Origin: Kumtagia sp964244725
GTDB taxonomy: Bacteria; Pseudomonadota; Alphaproteobacteria; Rhizobiales; Rhizobiaceae
Reading direction: 5' to 3'
Length of the DNA: 64,000 nucleotides
Assembly: GCA_964244725.1 (NCBI GenBank)
Contig: CAXTJQ010000003.1
Coordinates: 1-64,000, forward strand
In this document: in pieces, positions 37,389 through 45,999 of the stretch
Layout of the letters: each line of letters opens with the position of its first letter
Position numbering within the stretch: the stretch's first letter is position 1
Notes under the pieces: model-generated
The model's database searches: none
Told to the model about the DNA's origin: nothing
The model's input: the letters and a program-made list of their open reading frames with translations, nothing else
Made by a program: the position numbers and the translations under genes

Positions 37389-37907
37389 TTGCTGAAAAAA
37401 ATCGACGTCGAGCCCCAAGCCTACCGCGACGCCATGGCGCGTTTCGCGGGCGCCGTGCACGTGCTCACCACGGACGGTCCCGGCGGCAGACGCGGTTGCA
37501 CCGTGATCGCCGCCTGCTCGGTGTCCGACGCTCCGCCGATGATCCTCGTCTGCGTCAACCGCGACAACGCCAAGAACGAAGCCTTCACCGTCAATCGACG
37601 CTTCGCCCTGAACGTGCTCGCGCCCGAACATGAGCCGCTCGCACTCGCGATGTCGGGCGTGATCGGGCTGCCGGCCGCGGAGCGCTTCGGATTGGCCCAG
37701 TGGGACACGATCGCCACCGGATCGCCTGCGCTGATCGGCGCGATGAGCGTCTTCGATTGCGAATTGTTCGAAGCCAAGGACATGGCCTCGCACCGCATCC
37801 TGTTCGGCAAGGTCACCGGCCTGCGCAGGGGCGACAGCGCCGGGCCGCTGATCTATTTCGATCGCGCGTACCGCGCCATACAGGGCATCGGCGGGAAGGC
37901 GCGGTGA
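37389..37907 (+). CDS. flavin reductase family protein (HpaC/RutF-like)
   Basis: A protein of about 172 residues with the flavin reductase-like split-barrel: FAGAVHVLTTDGPGGRRGCT, SDAPPMILVCVNRDNAKNEA, FALNVLAPEHEPLA and HRILFGKVTGLRRGD. These enzymes supply reduced FMN or FAD to a partner monooxygenase; no partner is in the window. The start is uncertain: TTG 37389 gives a family-like N-terminus, ATG 37434 would trim it, and TTG 37329 would extend it. The stop overlaps the next ATG by one base (TGATG), so it leads the MoxR/CoxE operon. Confidence 0.8.
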   Translation: MLKKIDVEPQAYRDAMARFAGAVHVLTTDGPGGRRGCTVIAACSVSDAPPMILVCVNRDNAKNEAFTVNRRFALNVLAPEHEPLALAMSGVIGLPAAERFGLAQWDTIATGSPALIGAMSVFDCELFEAKDMASHRILFGKVTGLRRGDSAGPLIYFDRAYRAIQGIGGKAR

Positions 37908-38833
37908 TGGAGCCCGCCGCCCGCGCCGTCCCCGAAACGATCGATGCGACATTGGAGATGCTTTCGCGGGCCGATTACGTCGCCGACCGTGCGCTCGCGA
38001 CCGTGCTTTTCCTCGCTCTCCGGATGAAGCGTCCTCTGTTTCTCGAGGGCGAGGCGGGCGTCGGCAAGACCGAGATCGCCAAGGTCCTGTCGAAGGCGTT
38101 GGGTCGGCCGCTGATTCGCCTGCAATGTTATGAAGGCCTCGACGTGTCCTCCGCGGTCTACGAGTGGAACTACGCCGCGCAGATGATCGAGATCCGCATG
38201 GAAGAGGCGCAGGGCCAAGTCGATCGGGGCGCGATGGAACGCAACGTCTTCTCAGAAAAATATCTGATTCGCCGGCCCGTGCTGCAGGCGCTCGATGGCG
38301 AGCCCGGCGCCGCGCCGGTCTTCCTGATCGACGAACTTGACCGCACCGACGAGGCGTTCGAGGCGTTCCTCTTGGAAATCCTGAGCGACTTCCAGGTGAC
38401 CGTGCCGGAACTCGGCACGATCAAGGCGCTGGAGCCGCCGATCGTCATCATCACGACCAACCGCACGCGCGAGATCCACGACGCGCTGAAGCGCCGGTGC
38501 CTGTATCACTGGGTCGACTATCCCAGCGCCGAGCGCGAACTGGAGATCGTCGCTCGCAAAGTGCCGCAAGCCAACCAGCGGCTGTCGGCCGAAGTCGTCA
38601 AATTCGTCCAGAAACTCCGGCAGATCGAGCTGTTCAAGGTTCCGGGCGTCGCCGAGACGATCGACTGGGCCGGCGCGTTGACCGAATTGGACAAGGTCGC
38701 CCTCGACCCCGAGACCGTGTCGGACACGATCGGCGTGCTGCTGAAATACCAGGACGACATCGCCCGCATCGAGCAGGGCGAGGGCCGCCGCCTCTTGAAC
38801 GAGGTGAGAGCGGAACTCGCGGCGGCCGAGTAG
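37907..38833 (+). CDS. MoxR-type AAA+ ATPase, CoxD-like
   Basis: A 308-residue MoxR ATPase. It has Walker A EGEAGVGKTEIAK, Walker B VFLIDELDRTDEAFEAFLLE, sensor 1 PIVIITTNRTREIHDALKRR and a lid domain. CoxD in Oligotropha partners CoxE in maturing the molybdenum/copper CO dehydrogenase. The start ATG 37907 overlaps the flavin reductase stop; the frame from 37700 is spurious. The VWA gene follows after 2 nt, the standard CoxD-CoxE order. Confidence 0.92.
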   Translation: MEPAARAVPETIDATLEMLSRADYVADRALATVLFLALRMKRPLFLEGEAGVGKTEIAKVLSKALGRPLIRLQCYEGLDVSSAVYEWNYAAQMIEIRMEEAQGQVDRGAMERNVFSEKYLIRRPVLQALDGEPGAAPVFLIDELDRTDEAFEAFLLEILSDFQVTVPELGTIKALEPPIVIITTNRTREIHDALKRRCLYHWVDYPSAERELEIVARKVPQANQRLSAEVVKFVQKLRQIELFKVPGVAETIDWAGALTELDKVALDPETVSDTIGVLLKYQDDIARIEQGEGRRLLNEVRAELAAAE

Positions 38834-38835
38834 CG

Positions 38836-40119
38836 GTGGACGCGTTCGCCTCCAGTCCCGGAAGCGGGACGCCCGAAGGGCGCATCGCCGACAACATCGT
38901 CTATTTCGGTCGTACGCTGCGCAAGGCGGGGCTGCGAGTCGGACCGGCTTCCGTGACTCAAGCGGTCGACGCCGTGATCGCGGCGGGCATCGGATCGCGC
39001 GACGATTTCTACTGGACGCTGCATGCCGTCCTGATCACCCGACATGAGGATCACGCCGTCTTCGACGAGGCATTCCGATTGTTCTGGAAATCGCGCGAAC
39101 TGATCGAGAAATTGCTGGCGATGTTTTCTCCCGTCGCGCCCGACCGCCGCGAGAGACAGAAGCCGCGCGCGGCCGAGCATCGCGTCGGCCAGGCGCTGTT
39201 CGAAGGCCATCGCGACCGCCAGAGCGTCCAGGAAATCCCGCAGGTCGAGGTCGACGCGCGCTTCACGGTCTCGGGCAGCGAGATCCTGCGCTCGAAGGAT
39301 TTCGCCCAGATGACGGCGCTGGAGGTCACGGAGGCGCGACGCGAGATCGCGGCGCTCCGCCTGCCGTTTGACATGGTCGCGACGCGGCGCTTCCGGGCCG
39401 AGTCGCGCGGGTCGAGGATCGATCCGCGCGCCATGATGCGCGCTTCGGCGCGCACCGGCGGCGCGCTCATTCTGCCGAAATTCCGCTCTCTGCGCCGGAT
39501 CCACCCGCCTTTGGTCGTGCTCGCCGACATTTCGGGCTCCATGAGCCAGTACACGCGCATCTTCCTGCATTTCCTTCACGCGCTGACGGATAAGCGCCGC
39601 CGCGTCCACACCTTCGTCTTCGGCACGCGGCTCACCAATCTGACGCGCCAGATGCGTCACCGCGATCCCGATGCCGCGCTGGCCGATTGCTCGGCGGCGG
39701 TCAGGGACTGGTCCGGCGGCACCCGGATCGGCGATGCGCTGGGTGAATTCAACCGGTTGTGGTCGCGCAGGGTGCTCGGCCAGCGCGCCGTCGTCATGCT
39801 GATCACCGACGGGCTCGAGCGCGACGATGTCGTCGGCCTGGAGAGCGAGATCGAACGGCTGCGCAAGTCCTGCAGGCGGTTGGTCTGGCTCAACCCGCTG
39901 CTCCGCTTCGACGGCTTCGAGCCGCGCGCGCGCGGTGTCCGCGCCATGCTCCCGCATGTCGACGAACTGCGTCCCGTGCACAATCTGAACGCGCTCGCGG
40001 ACCTTTGCGCTTCGTTCGCGTCGTCCATGCCGTCCGCGGCCGATCCGCGGCGGTTCCTGGCCAGCAAACCGGGCGCCGGGCTTGATTCAGGAAGGCAGGC
40101 AAACCATGCAAGCGATTGA
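38836..40119 (+). CDS. CoxE-like VWA domain protein
   Basis: A 427-residue protein with a C-terminal von Willebrand factor A domain holding the metal-ion site motif VVLADISGSMSQYTRIF and later LITDGLERDD. The N-terminal half is helical (NIVYFGRTLRKAGLRVGPAS). It works with the MoxR ATPase as a cofactor-insertion chaperone. The GTG start at 38836 is two bases after the coxD stop. A longer frame from 38497 lies inside coxD. Confidence 0.9.
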   Translation: MDAFASSPGSGTPEGRIADNIVYFGRTLRKAGLRVGPASVTQAVDAVIAAGIGSRDDFYWTLHAVLITRHEDHAVFDEAFRLFWKSRELIEKLLAMFSPVAPDRRERQKPRAAEHRVGQALFEGHRDRQSVQEIPQVEVDARFTVSGSEILRSKDFAQMTALEVTEARREIAALRLPFDMVATRRFRAESRGSRIDPRAMMRASARTGGALILPKFRSLRRIHPPLVVLADISGSMSQYTRIFLHFLHALTDKRRRVHTFVFGTRLTNLTRQMRHRDPDAALADCSAAVRDWSGGTRIGDALGEFNRLWSRRVLGQRAVVMLITDGLERDDVVGLESEIERLRKSCRRLVWLNPLLRFDGFEPRARGVRAMLPHVDELRPVHNLNALADLCASFASSMPSAADPRRFLASKPGAGLDSGRQANHASD

Positions 40120-40441
40120 AATTGCCGATACACTCGATCCGCTGAGGATCGCCGAAGTCTGGCGGACCGGTGGGCGCGCCGTGGCCGTTGCGACCGTGGT
40201 GGAGACCTGGGGTTCGGCCCCGCGTCCTGTCGGCAGTCATCTCGTGATCGACGGAGAGGGCAATTTTCACGGATCGGTGTCCGGCGGCTGCGTCGAGGGC
40301 GCGGTCGTGGCGGAGGCGATGGACGTCATCGGCGACGGCAAGGCGCGGATGCTGGAGTTCGGCGTCGCCGACGAGACCGCCTGGCGCGTCGGCCTCTCCT
40401 GCGGCGGCCGCATCAAGGTTTACGTCGAGAGGCTGAACTAA
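40106..40441 (+). CDS. XdhC/CoxI family protein, N-terminal-domain-only
   Basis: A 111-residue protein corresponding to the N-terminal XdhC_CoxI domain: AVATVVETWGSAPRPVGSHL, then GSVSGGCVEGAVVAEAMDVI with the conserved SGGCVEG cysteine motif. XdhC proteins bind molybdenum cofactor, protect its sulfurated form and hand it to xanthine dehydrogenase-type enzymes. The first 14 nt overlap the end of coxE. ATG 40106 was chosen; ATG 40082 gives eight more residues. It is 2 nt upstream of the second XdhC gene. Confidence 0.88.
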   Translation: MQAIEIADTLDPLRIAEVWRTGGRAVAVATVVETWGSAPRPVGSHLVIDGEGNFHGSVSGGCVEGAVVAEAMDVIGDGKARMLEFGVADETAWRVGLSCGGRIKVYVERLN

Positions 40442-40443
40442 CG

Positions 40444-41151
40444 ATGGATTTCGAGTTGCTCAGACGGCTGAACGTGGAACGCGCGGCGCGGCGAGCGGTC
40501 GTTCTCGTCACGGACCTGGGCGGCGGCCCCGCGCGGCTCCTGCTGCGAGATGCGATGCCGGACGATGCGCTTGGCGATGCCGTCGAAGCGGCATTGCGGA
40601 CCGGCGCGTCGGGCACGGTCGAAAACGGCGGCAGGACTTTCTTTATCAACGTCCATGTACCCGCGCCGCGCCTGGTGATCGTCGGCGCGGTGCATATCAG
40701 CCAGGCCTTGACGCCAATGGCGCGCGCCGCCGGCTTCGAGCCCCATATCATCGACCCACGCACCGCTTTCGCCACGCCGGAGCGGTTCGCGAACGTCGTA
40801 CTGCATGCCGACTGGCCTGAAACGGTGCTGTCGGAAAATCCGCTCGACGGCTATACCGCTTTGGCAGCCCTCACGCACGATCCTAAGATCGACGACTTCG
40901 CCCTGAAGGCGGCGCTCGACGCGAACTGCTTCTATGTCGGCGCGCTCGGCAGCCGAAAGACCCATGCCAGCCGCGTCGAGCGTCTGTTAGCGCAAGGCGC
41001 GACGCCGGACCAAATCGGGCGCATCCGCGCGCCGATCGGCCTGGACATAGGCGCATCAAGCCCGGCCGAGATCGCGGTCTCGGTGCTGGCCGAAATCATC
41101 GCGGCATTGCGCGCGCGCCGCCGCACGGCCGAGAAGGAAAAGGCTGCGTGA
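40444..41151 (+). CDS. XdhC/CoxI family protein with Rossmann C-terminal domain
   Basis: A 235-residue protein. The C-terminal XdhC Rossmann domain includes RLVIVGAVHISQALTPMARA and the signature FYVGALGSRKTHASRVERLL. Its N-terminal part (about 1-75) is a divergent XdhC-like domain without the SGGC motif. With the preceding gene it makes a split version of the usual two-domain XdhC. It overlaps the next gene by 4 nt (GTGA). Confidence 0.88.
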   Translation: MDFELLRRLNVERAARRAVVLVTDLGGGPARLLLRDAMPDDALGDAVEAALRTGASGTVENGGRTFFINVHVPAPRLVIVGAVHISQALTPMARAAGFEPHIIDPRTAFATPERFANVVLHADWPETVLSENPLDGYTALAALTHDPKIDDFALKAALDANCFYVGALGSRKTHASRVERLLAQGATPDQIGRIRAPIGLDIGASSPAEIAVSVLAEIIAALRARRRTAEKEKAA

Positions 41152-42758
41152 AATTTGGGCCGGTCGCGATCGGTCAGGCTCAAGGCGCGATCCTGGCGCA
41201 TGCCGTCCAAGCCGGATCCAAGCGGCTGCCGAAAGCGCGCCGCCTATCCGAAGCCGACATCGGCGTCTTGCGAGCGGCAGGCGTCGGAACGATCGTCGTC
41301 GCCACGCTCGATGCCGAAGATCTCGACGAGAACAGCGCGGCGACGGCCATTGCGCGCGCTATCCGCGCCACCGCGATCGAGGTAAGGCCGGCAGCGACCG
41401 GTCGCGTCAATCTGCACGCCATTGCGGCGGGGGTGTTCACCGTCGAGCGAGGGATGGTCGATGCGATCAATGCGGTCGATCCCGCTATCACCATCGCGAC
41501 GCTGTCCGACAACGCGGCCGTGCAACCCGGCCAGATGGTCGCCACGGTCAAGATCATCCCCTTCGCCGTCGCCGTCGCCCTGATCCAGAAGGTCGAGACC
41601 ATCCTCGTCGCCAGAGTGTTGTTCGAGGTGCATCGATTCTCGGCACGCCGGGTCGGACTGATCCAGACGGTCCTGCCATCCGTGAAGGCGAGCGTATTGG
41701 CCAAGACGCGGCGCGTGACCGAGTCGCGCCTCGCCCGATCAGCCAGCGCGATCGCCTCGGAAGAACGCATCGCGCATGAAACGACAGCCGTCGCGGGCGC
41801 CATCGCGCGGGCGCTCCGCGACCACGACATGGCAATTGTCTTCGGGGCCTCGGCCATGTGCGATTTCGACGACATCGTGCCTGCTGCGATTCGGCTGGCC
41901 GGCGGCGAGGTCATCCGCGCCGGCATGCCGGTCGACCCGGGAAATCTGCTCGTGCTCGGACAAGTCGGCGGCAAGACGGTCGTCGGCGCGCCCGGCTGCG
42001 CGCGCAGCCCCAAGGAGAACGGCTTCGACTGGGTCTTGGACAGGCTCATCGCGGGGATCGACGTGACGGCCTCCGGCATCGCCGGCATGGGTGTCGGCGG
42101 TCTCCTGTTGGAGATCGCGGCCCGGCCGCAGCCGCGCGAAAGTCAACATGACGCCTTGAGCATGCGGGTCGACGCGATCGTGCTGGCGGCAGGCCGGTCG
42201 AGCCGCATGGGCGGGCCGAACAAATTGCTCGCGCATTTCGACGGCGTTGCGCTGATCAGGCGCGTCACCGACGCGGCGCTATCGAGCCGCGCAGCGTCCG
42301 TGCGGGTGGTCGTCGGCCACCAGGCCGATCGCGTACGCCAGGCGCTCGCCGGACTGGATGCGCAGGTTATTGACAATCCCGACTTCGCCGATGGGCTCGC
42401 AAGCTCGCTCAAGGCTGGCATTTCGAGCCTGAACCTCGAATCGTCGGGCGCGCTGATCCTGCTCGGCGACATGCCGCAGATCGGCCCCGCCGACCTCGAC
42501 CGCCTGATCGCCGCTTTCCAGGCTGCCGGGGGCGCCCGCATCGTGCGCGCTACAGACGACGGCAAGCGCGGCAACCCCGTGATCCTGCCGCGCTCGGTCT
42601 TCCCTGCCGTCGCCCGCCTCGAGGGCGACACCGGCGCGCGGCATCTGGTCGAGCAGGACGGCCCGGGCGTGATCGACATCGAGATCGGCGCGGGCGCGAG
42701 CGTCGACGTCGACACGGCGGATGCGGTGGCGGCCGCCGGCGGCGTCCTGACTGGCTAA
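41148..42758 (+). CDS. molybdopterin-binding / MobA-like nucleotidyltransferase fusion (MocA-like)
   Basis: A 536-residue fusion. Residues about 1-335 resemble the MoeA/MogA molybdopterin-binding domain (VGTIVVATLDAEDLDENSAA, later MCDFDDIVPAAIRLAGGEVI and GMPVDPGNLLVLGQVGGKTV). Residues about 340-536 are a MobA/MocA-type NTP transferase (DAIVLAAGRSSRMGGPNKLL). Such fusions make molybdopterin dinucleotide, probably the cytosine form used by xanthine oxidase-family enzymes. GTG 41148 overlaps the upstream stop. It is the last gene of the molybdenum-maturation operon. Confidence 0.88.
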   Translation: MKFGPVAIGQAQGAILAHAVQAGSKRLPKARRLSEADIGVLRAAGVGTIVVATLDAEDLDENSAATAIARAIRATAIEVRPAATGRVNLHAIAAGVFTVERGMVDAINAVDPAITIATLSDNAAVQPGQMVATVKIIPFAVAVALIQKVETILVARVLFEVHRFSARRVGLIQTVLPSVKASVLAKTRRVTESRLARSASAIASEERIAHETTAVAGAIARALRDHDMAIVFGASAMCDFDDIVPAAIRLAGGEVIRAGMPVDPGNLLVLGQVGGKTVVGAPGCARSPKENGFDWVLDRLIAGIDVTASGIAGMGVGGLLLEIAARPQPRESQHDALSMRVDAIVLAAGRSSRMGGPNKLLAHFDGVALIRRVTDAALSSRAASVRVVVGHQADRVRQALAGLDAQVIDNPDFADGLASSLKAGISSLNLESSGALILLGDMPQIGPADLDRLIAAFQAAGGARIVRATDDGKRGNPVILPRSVFPAVARLEGDTGARHLVEQDGPGVIDIEIGAGASVDVDTADAVAAAGGVLTG

Positions 42759-42919
42759 ACTTGGCGTTTCGGCGCAAGCCTGGCCTCCCGGCGGCAGCGT
42801 TCGGAACAGTAGCGAACCTCGTCCCAATTGGTCCGCCACGCCTTGCGCCAGAGCATCGGCCTGCCGCAGGCGGCGCAGGGCTTGCTCGGCAGATCGGATT
42901 TCCGGACCATTTTCGGCAT
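42755..42919 (-). CDS. DUF2256 zinc-ribbon-like small protein
   Basis: A 54-residue protein, MPKMVRKSDLPSKPCAACGR, with CAAC and YCSERC cysteine pairs around RKAWRTNWDEVRYC. This is the DUF2256 family of predicted zinc-binding proteins of unknown role. It is encoded antisense in the gap between the MobA fusion and the hydrolase gene, and its last bases overlap the 3' end of the fusion. The start at ATG 42919 fits the family; ATG 42910 is possible. Confidence 0.8.
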   Translation of the reverse strand: MPKMVRKSDLPSKPCAACGRPMLWRKAWRTNWDEVRYCSERCRREARLAPKRQV

Positions 42920-42961
42920 CGATGTGATATGGCGCGGCCAGCGACGAGGAACAGGAACCGG

Positions 42962-43861
42962 ATGAACGCTTGCCACTTCCTCCAGCGGCCGGGGCACGCG
43001 ATATCGATCGCCTTGACGGCGCTGTTGCTGGCGATTGCGCCGCTCGCCGCGGCCGAATCGTTGAAACCCTTCAAGGACGAGCTCTTCGCCTATCCGGGCA
43101 TCCTGCGCGAGGATCTCGGCGGCGACTACCGCGTCGTCGATTACGACGAAATGCGCGACATCAACGGGCGGGACGAAATCCCCGAACGCCGCGTGAAGGC
43201 CGAGTACGTTTCAACCGCCGTTCGCGGCGTGCAGGAGGATCTCGCGCTCAACTCGGCCATCGGCGCGATCCGCCATGTCGCGGTCGGCGCGACGCGGAAT
43301 GCGCGCTTCATCACGCTCTATCTTCACGGGCAGGGAGGCAGCCGCAAGCAGGGCGTCGACGACTTTACCTTCGGCGGCAATTTCAACCGCATCAAGAACC
43401 TGATGGCTGGCAATGGCGGGCTCTATTTGTCGCCCGATTTCACGGATTTCGGCGATCGCGGCGCGGCCCAGGTCGCGACGCTGATCGAGCACTACGCGAA
43501 GGCTTCGCCCTCGGCCGAGATTTTCGTCGCCTGCGGATCGATGGGCGGCGCGCTGTGCTGGAAACTTGCCAGCGACGCGAATGTCGCTTCGAAATTGTCC
43601 GGCCTGCTGCTTCTCGGTTCGCTGTGGGACGACGGCTTCCTGTCGAGCCCGGCCTTTAAGCGCAAGGTGCCGGTCTTCTTCGGCCAGGGCAGCCGCGACG
43701 GGGTGTTTCCGGCCGAAAAGCAGGAAGCCTTCTTCCGCGCCATCCGCGCGAAATCGCCGAGCTACCCGGCAAAATTCGTCCGCTTCGAGACCGGCGCACA
43801 CGGCACCCCGATCCGCATGACCGACTGGCGCGAGGTGCTGAACTGGATGATCGGCCAGTAG
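42962..43861 (+). CDS. secreted alpha/beta hydrolase
   Basis: A 299-residue protein with a signal peptide (hydrophobic ISIALTALLLAIAPL, cleavage near AAAES). The hydrolase core shows ITLYLHGQGGSRKQG, the nucleophile elbow ACGSMGGALCWK, DGVFPAEKQ, and the C-terminal FETGAHGTPIRMTDW with the catalytic histidine. The substrate is unknown. ATG 42962 gives the intact signal peptide; the frame open from 42761 is not coding before that. Confidence 0.82.
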   Translation: MNACHFLQRPGHAISIALTALLLAIAPLAAAESLKPFKDELFAYPGILREDLGGDYRVVDYDEMRDINGRDEIPERRVKAEYVSTAVRGVQEDLALNSAIGAIRHVAVGATRNARFITLYLHGQGGSRKQGVDDFTFGGNFNRIKNLMAGNGGLYLSPDFTDFGDRGAAQVATLIEHYAKASPSAEIFVACGSMGGALCWKLASDANVASKLSGLLLLGSLWDDGFLSSPAFKRKVPVFFGQGSRDGVFPAEKQEAFFRAIRAKSPSYPAKFVRFETGAHGTPIRMTDWREVLNWMIGQ

Positions 43862-43870
43862 GCCGATCGT

Positions 43871-45052
43871 TCAGGTCGCTGTTTCGAGCGGGACGAAGTC
43901 GCCTGACGGGCGCGGATAGTCGTCGTCGGGCTGCTTGGCGATCGCGCGGATCCGGCTTTCGGCCCGTGCGATCTCGTCTTTCCCATCGAGGATCCGGAAC
44001 ACCGTATCATAGCCGCGGCTGTCGCCGTGCTCCAGCCAGATCATCTCGCCGCGCTCGCGCGCCGCGAGATTGCCGATGACGTGATGCGTCGCGGGTTCGA
44101 TACCCATCGTATACATCCCCGCCTGGAAATTCTGCCACTGCCACATGCAGGGGAGCTGCGCCTTGCGCGTCACGACCTCCAGGCCCAGTCCTATACGGTC
44201 GTTGACCAGCGCCACCGGAACCTCGCCGTCGGCGTCAGCCGCAAGTTCATGTTCCCAGACCTGTTCGACGAAGTTGAGCTTGGGCGCCGGCATGGTCCGA
44301 TAGCCAACGCCCTGACTTTCGTAGGCCTCGCCGGCGTGGCTCGCCCAGACGACGTCGGCGATCGGCGCGAGATAGCGCGAGCCTTCGTCGAGTACGGGAT
44401 GGCCGACATTGACGTGGTAGAAGAACATGTGCGGCGTTCGGTAGAAGCCGTGGTTGACGACGCGGTCCGTCAGCCTGATCTCGTTGCCGCCGACATCCGC
44501 CTCGATCCGGCGCAGTAAATGCAAGTCCTCGCCGAACACGGTCGACTGCTGGACGACGCCTTCCGCCCAGAGGATGCAGCGGTCGCCCTCCCAGCGTTCG
44601 CCATAGCCGGTGAGGCGGGCCGGGATCGTCGAGACGCGGCCGTGCAGCGTGTGGCTGGCGGTCTTCCTCGCCGGATGATTATAGGTGTCGAGCGGCACCT
44701 CGTTCATGTAGGCGATGTGGTCGAGACCGCAGGTCAGCACGAGGCCCGAAAACGATCGCATCCAGGCCAGCCCGCCTTCGCCTTCGCTGTCATGCAGCCC
44801 CGGATGACGAAAGCCGGACGGCGAATGCCAGCCGATCGCCTGACCCTTGTAGTCGCAGTCGGCGATATCCAGCGCACGGTCGACAAGCGCGGTAAACCGA
44901 AGTCCGCTGCCGGTGCGGAACTCGAGCAGGCGGATGCCCCGCTCGACGCCATCGCCGAGCGTCATCAGCCGTACGCCGGCGAATTGCGACAGCGCGCCGG
45001 TGCGTTCCGACACCTCCCGGTGGGTGAACGTCTTGCCGTAGATCTCGACCAT
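43871..45052 (-). CDS. DUF4432 aldose 1-epimerase-like protein
   Basis: A 393-residue beta-sandwich protein of the aldose-epimerase-like DUF4432 family. It has ALVDRALDIADCDYKGQAIG, PLDTYNHPARKTASHTLHGR and MFFYHVNVGHPVLDEGSRYL. It is likely a sugar mutarotase or binding protein. ATG 45052 was chosen (MVEIYGKTFTHREVSERTGA); a TTG four codons earlier is possible. It lies 8 nt after the isomerase gene, last of a three-gene sugar operon. Confidence 0.85.
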   Translation of the reverse strand: MVEIYGKTFTHREVSERTGALSQFAGVRLMTLGDGVERGIRLLEFRTGSGLRFTALVDRALDIADCDYKGQAIGWHSPSGFRHPGLHDSEGEGGLAWMRSFSGLVLTCGLDHIAYMNEVPLDTYNHPARKTASHTLHGRVSTIPARLTGYGERWEGDRCILWAEGVVQQSTVFGEDLHLLRRIEADVGGNEIRLTDRVVNHGFYRTPHMFFYHVNVGHPVLDEGSRYLAPIADVVWASHAGEAYESQGVGYRTMPAPKLNFVEQVWEHELAADADGEVPVALVNDRIGLGLEVVTRKAQLPCMWQWQNFQAGMYTMGIEPATHHVIGNLAARERGEMIWLEHGDSRGYDTVFRILDGKDEIARAESRIRAIAKQPDDDYPRPSGDFVPLETAT

Positions 45053-45060
45053 GGGGCTTC

Positions 45061-45975
45061 TCAAAGCCCGTGCGCGAGGAACTTGTCGTCGAGGAACGTT
45101 TTGGCGCGCGGCACGTCCGCCTCGTCGAGATGCTCGATGATGACAGGGATATTCGGGTGCTTTTCGGAAAGGCGCCTGAGGTAGAGATCATAGTTCAGCG
45201 CGCCGGTGCCGGGCGCGTTGAGCACGATCTCCCCGACGCCGCGGAACGTGTGCGAGGCGAGCGCATCCGCGTCGCCGATGTCGGCATGCTTCTCGCTCTT
45301 GTCGTCGCCGGCCCGCGCCACGTCCTTGGCATGTGCGATCCTGATCTTGTCGGCCAGCGTGTCGAACACCTGGTTGATGACCTTGTCCATCGCGTCGATG
45401 TTGTGGCTCTCGAAATAATTGGTCGGGTCCATCAGCAGGCCGAGGCCGGGGTGATCGACCTGCGCGAACATGCGCACCGTCTCTTCGACCGAGCCGACCA
45501 CGTTGTTCACATAGGTCTCGAGGCAGAAGACGGCGCCGTGGTCGTAAGCCTCCTGGGCAAGCTCCGAAAGAACCGCGCGGCAGGTCTCGAACCCTTCCTC
45601 CGACTTGTTCTTGGGGTCGCTCATCCAGTCGGATTCGGTGTTGTAAGTGCCGGTCTCCGAGATGACGTAAGGGCTGCCGAGATCGCGGGCGTTGCGGATG
45701 ATCTCCTTCAGCTGCTGGACGTTGGCGGTGCGCTGCTCCGGATCCGGATGGATGAGATTGGTGTAGCCGGAGACGGCGCAGATCGGCAGGTCATGCGCCC
45801 GGAACGTGTCGCGCACTCGCTTGGTTTTCTGCTTGTCGAGCGTGCCGGCGGACAGGTCGATATCCTTGAAGTGAAGGTCGAGCTGGACGGTGTTGAAGCC
45901 GTGGCTGCGTATCTTTCTGGCGGTCTCCTCCAGACCATATGGAAAATAGCCCGTGAATATGCCCGATTGCATCAT
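45061..45975 (-). CDS. sugar phosphate isomerase/epimerase (AP endonuclease 2 fold)
   Basis: A 304-residue TIM-barrel protein of the xylose-isomerase-like family. Metal-ligand candidates are in AVFCLETYVNNVVGSVEETV, GLGLLMDPTNYF, RIAHAKDVARAGDDK and VIIEHLDEADVPRAK. It probably isomerises or dehydrates a sugar or cyclitol intermediate. It lies between the oxidoreductase gene (24-nt gap) and the DUF4432 gene (8-nt gap). The start ATG 45975 (MMQSGIFTGYFPYGLEETAR) follows AAGGAGGGATATCGAT. Confidence 0.86.
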   Translation of the reverse strand: MMQSGIFTGYFPYGLEETARKIRSHGFNTVQLDLHFKDIDLSAGTLDKQKTKRVRDTFRAHDLPICAVSGYTNLIHPDPEQRTANVQQLKEIIRNARDLGSPYVISETGTYNTESDWMSDPKNKSEEGFETCRAVLSELAQEAYDHGAVFCLETYVNNVVGSVEETVRMFAQVDHPGLGLLMDPTNYFESHNIDAMDKVINQVFDTLADKIRIAHAKDVARAGDDKSEKHADIGDADALASHTFRGVGEIVLNAPGTGALNYDLYLRRLSEKHPNIPVIIEHLDEADVPRAKTFLDDKFLAHGL

Positions 45976-45999
45976 ATCGATATCCCTCCTTTGATTGGT

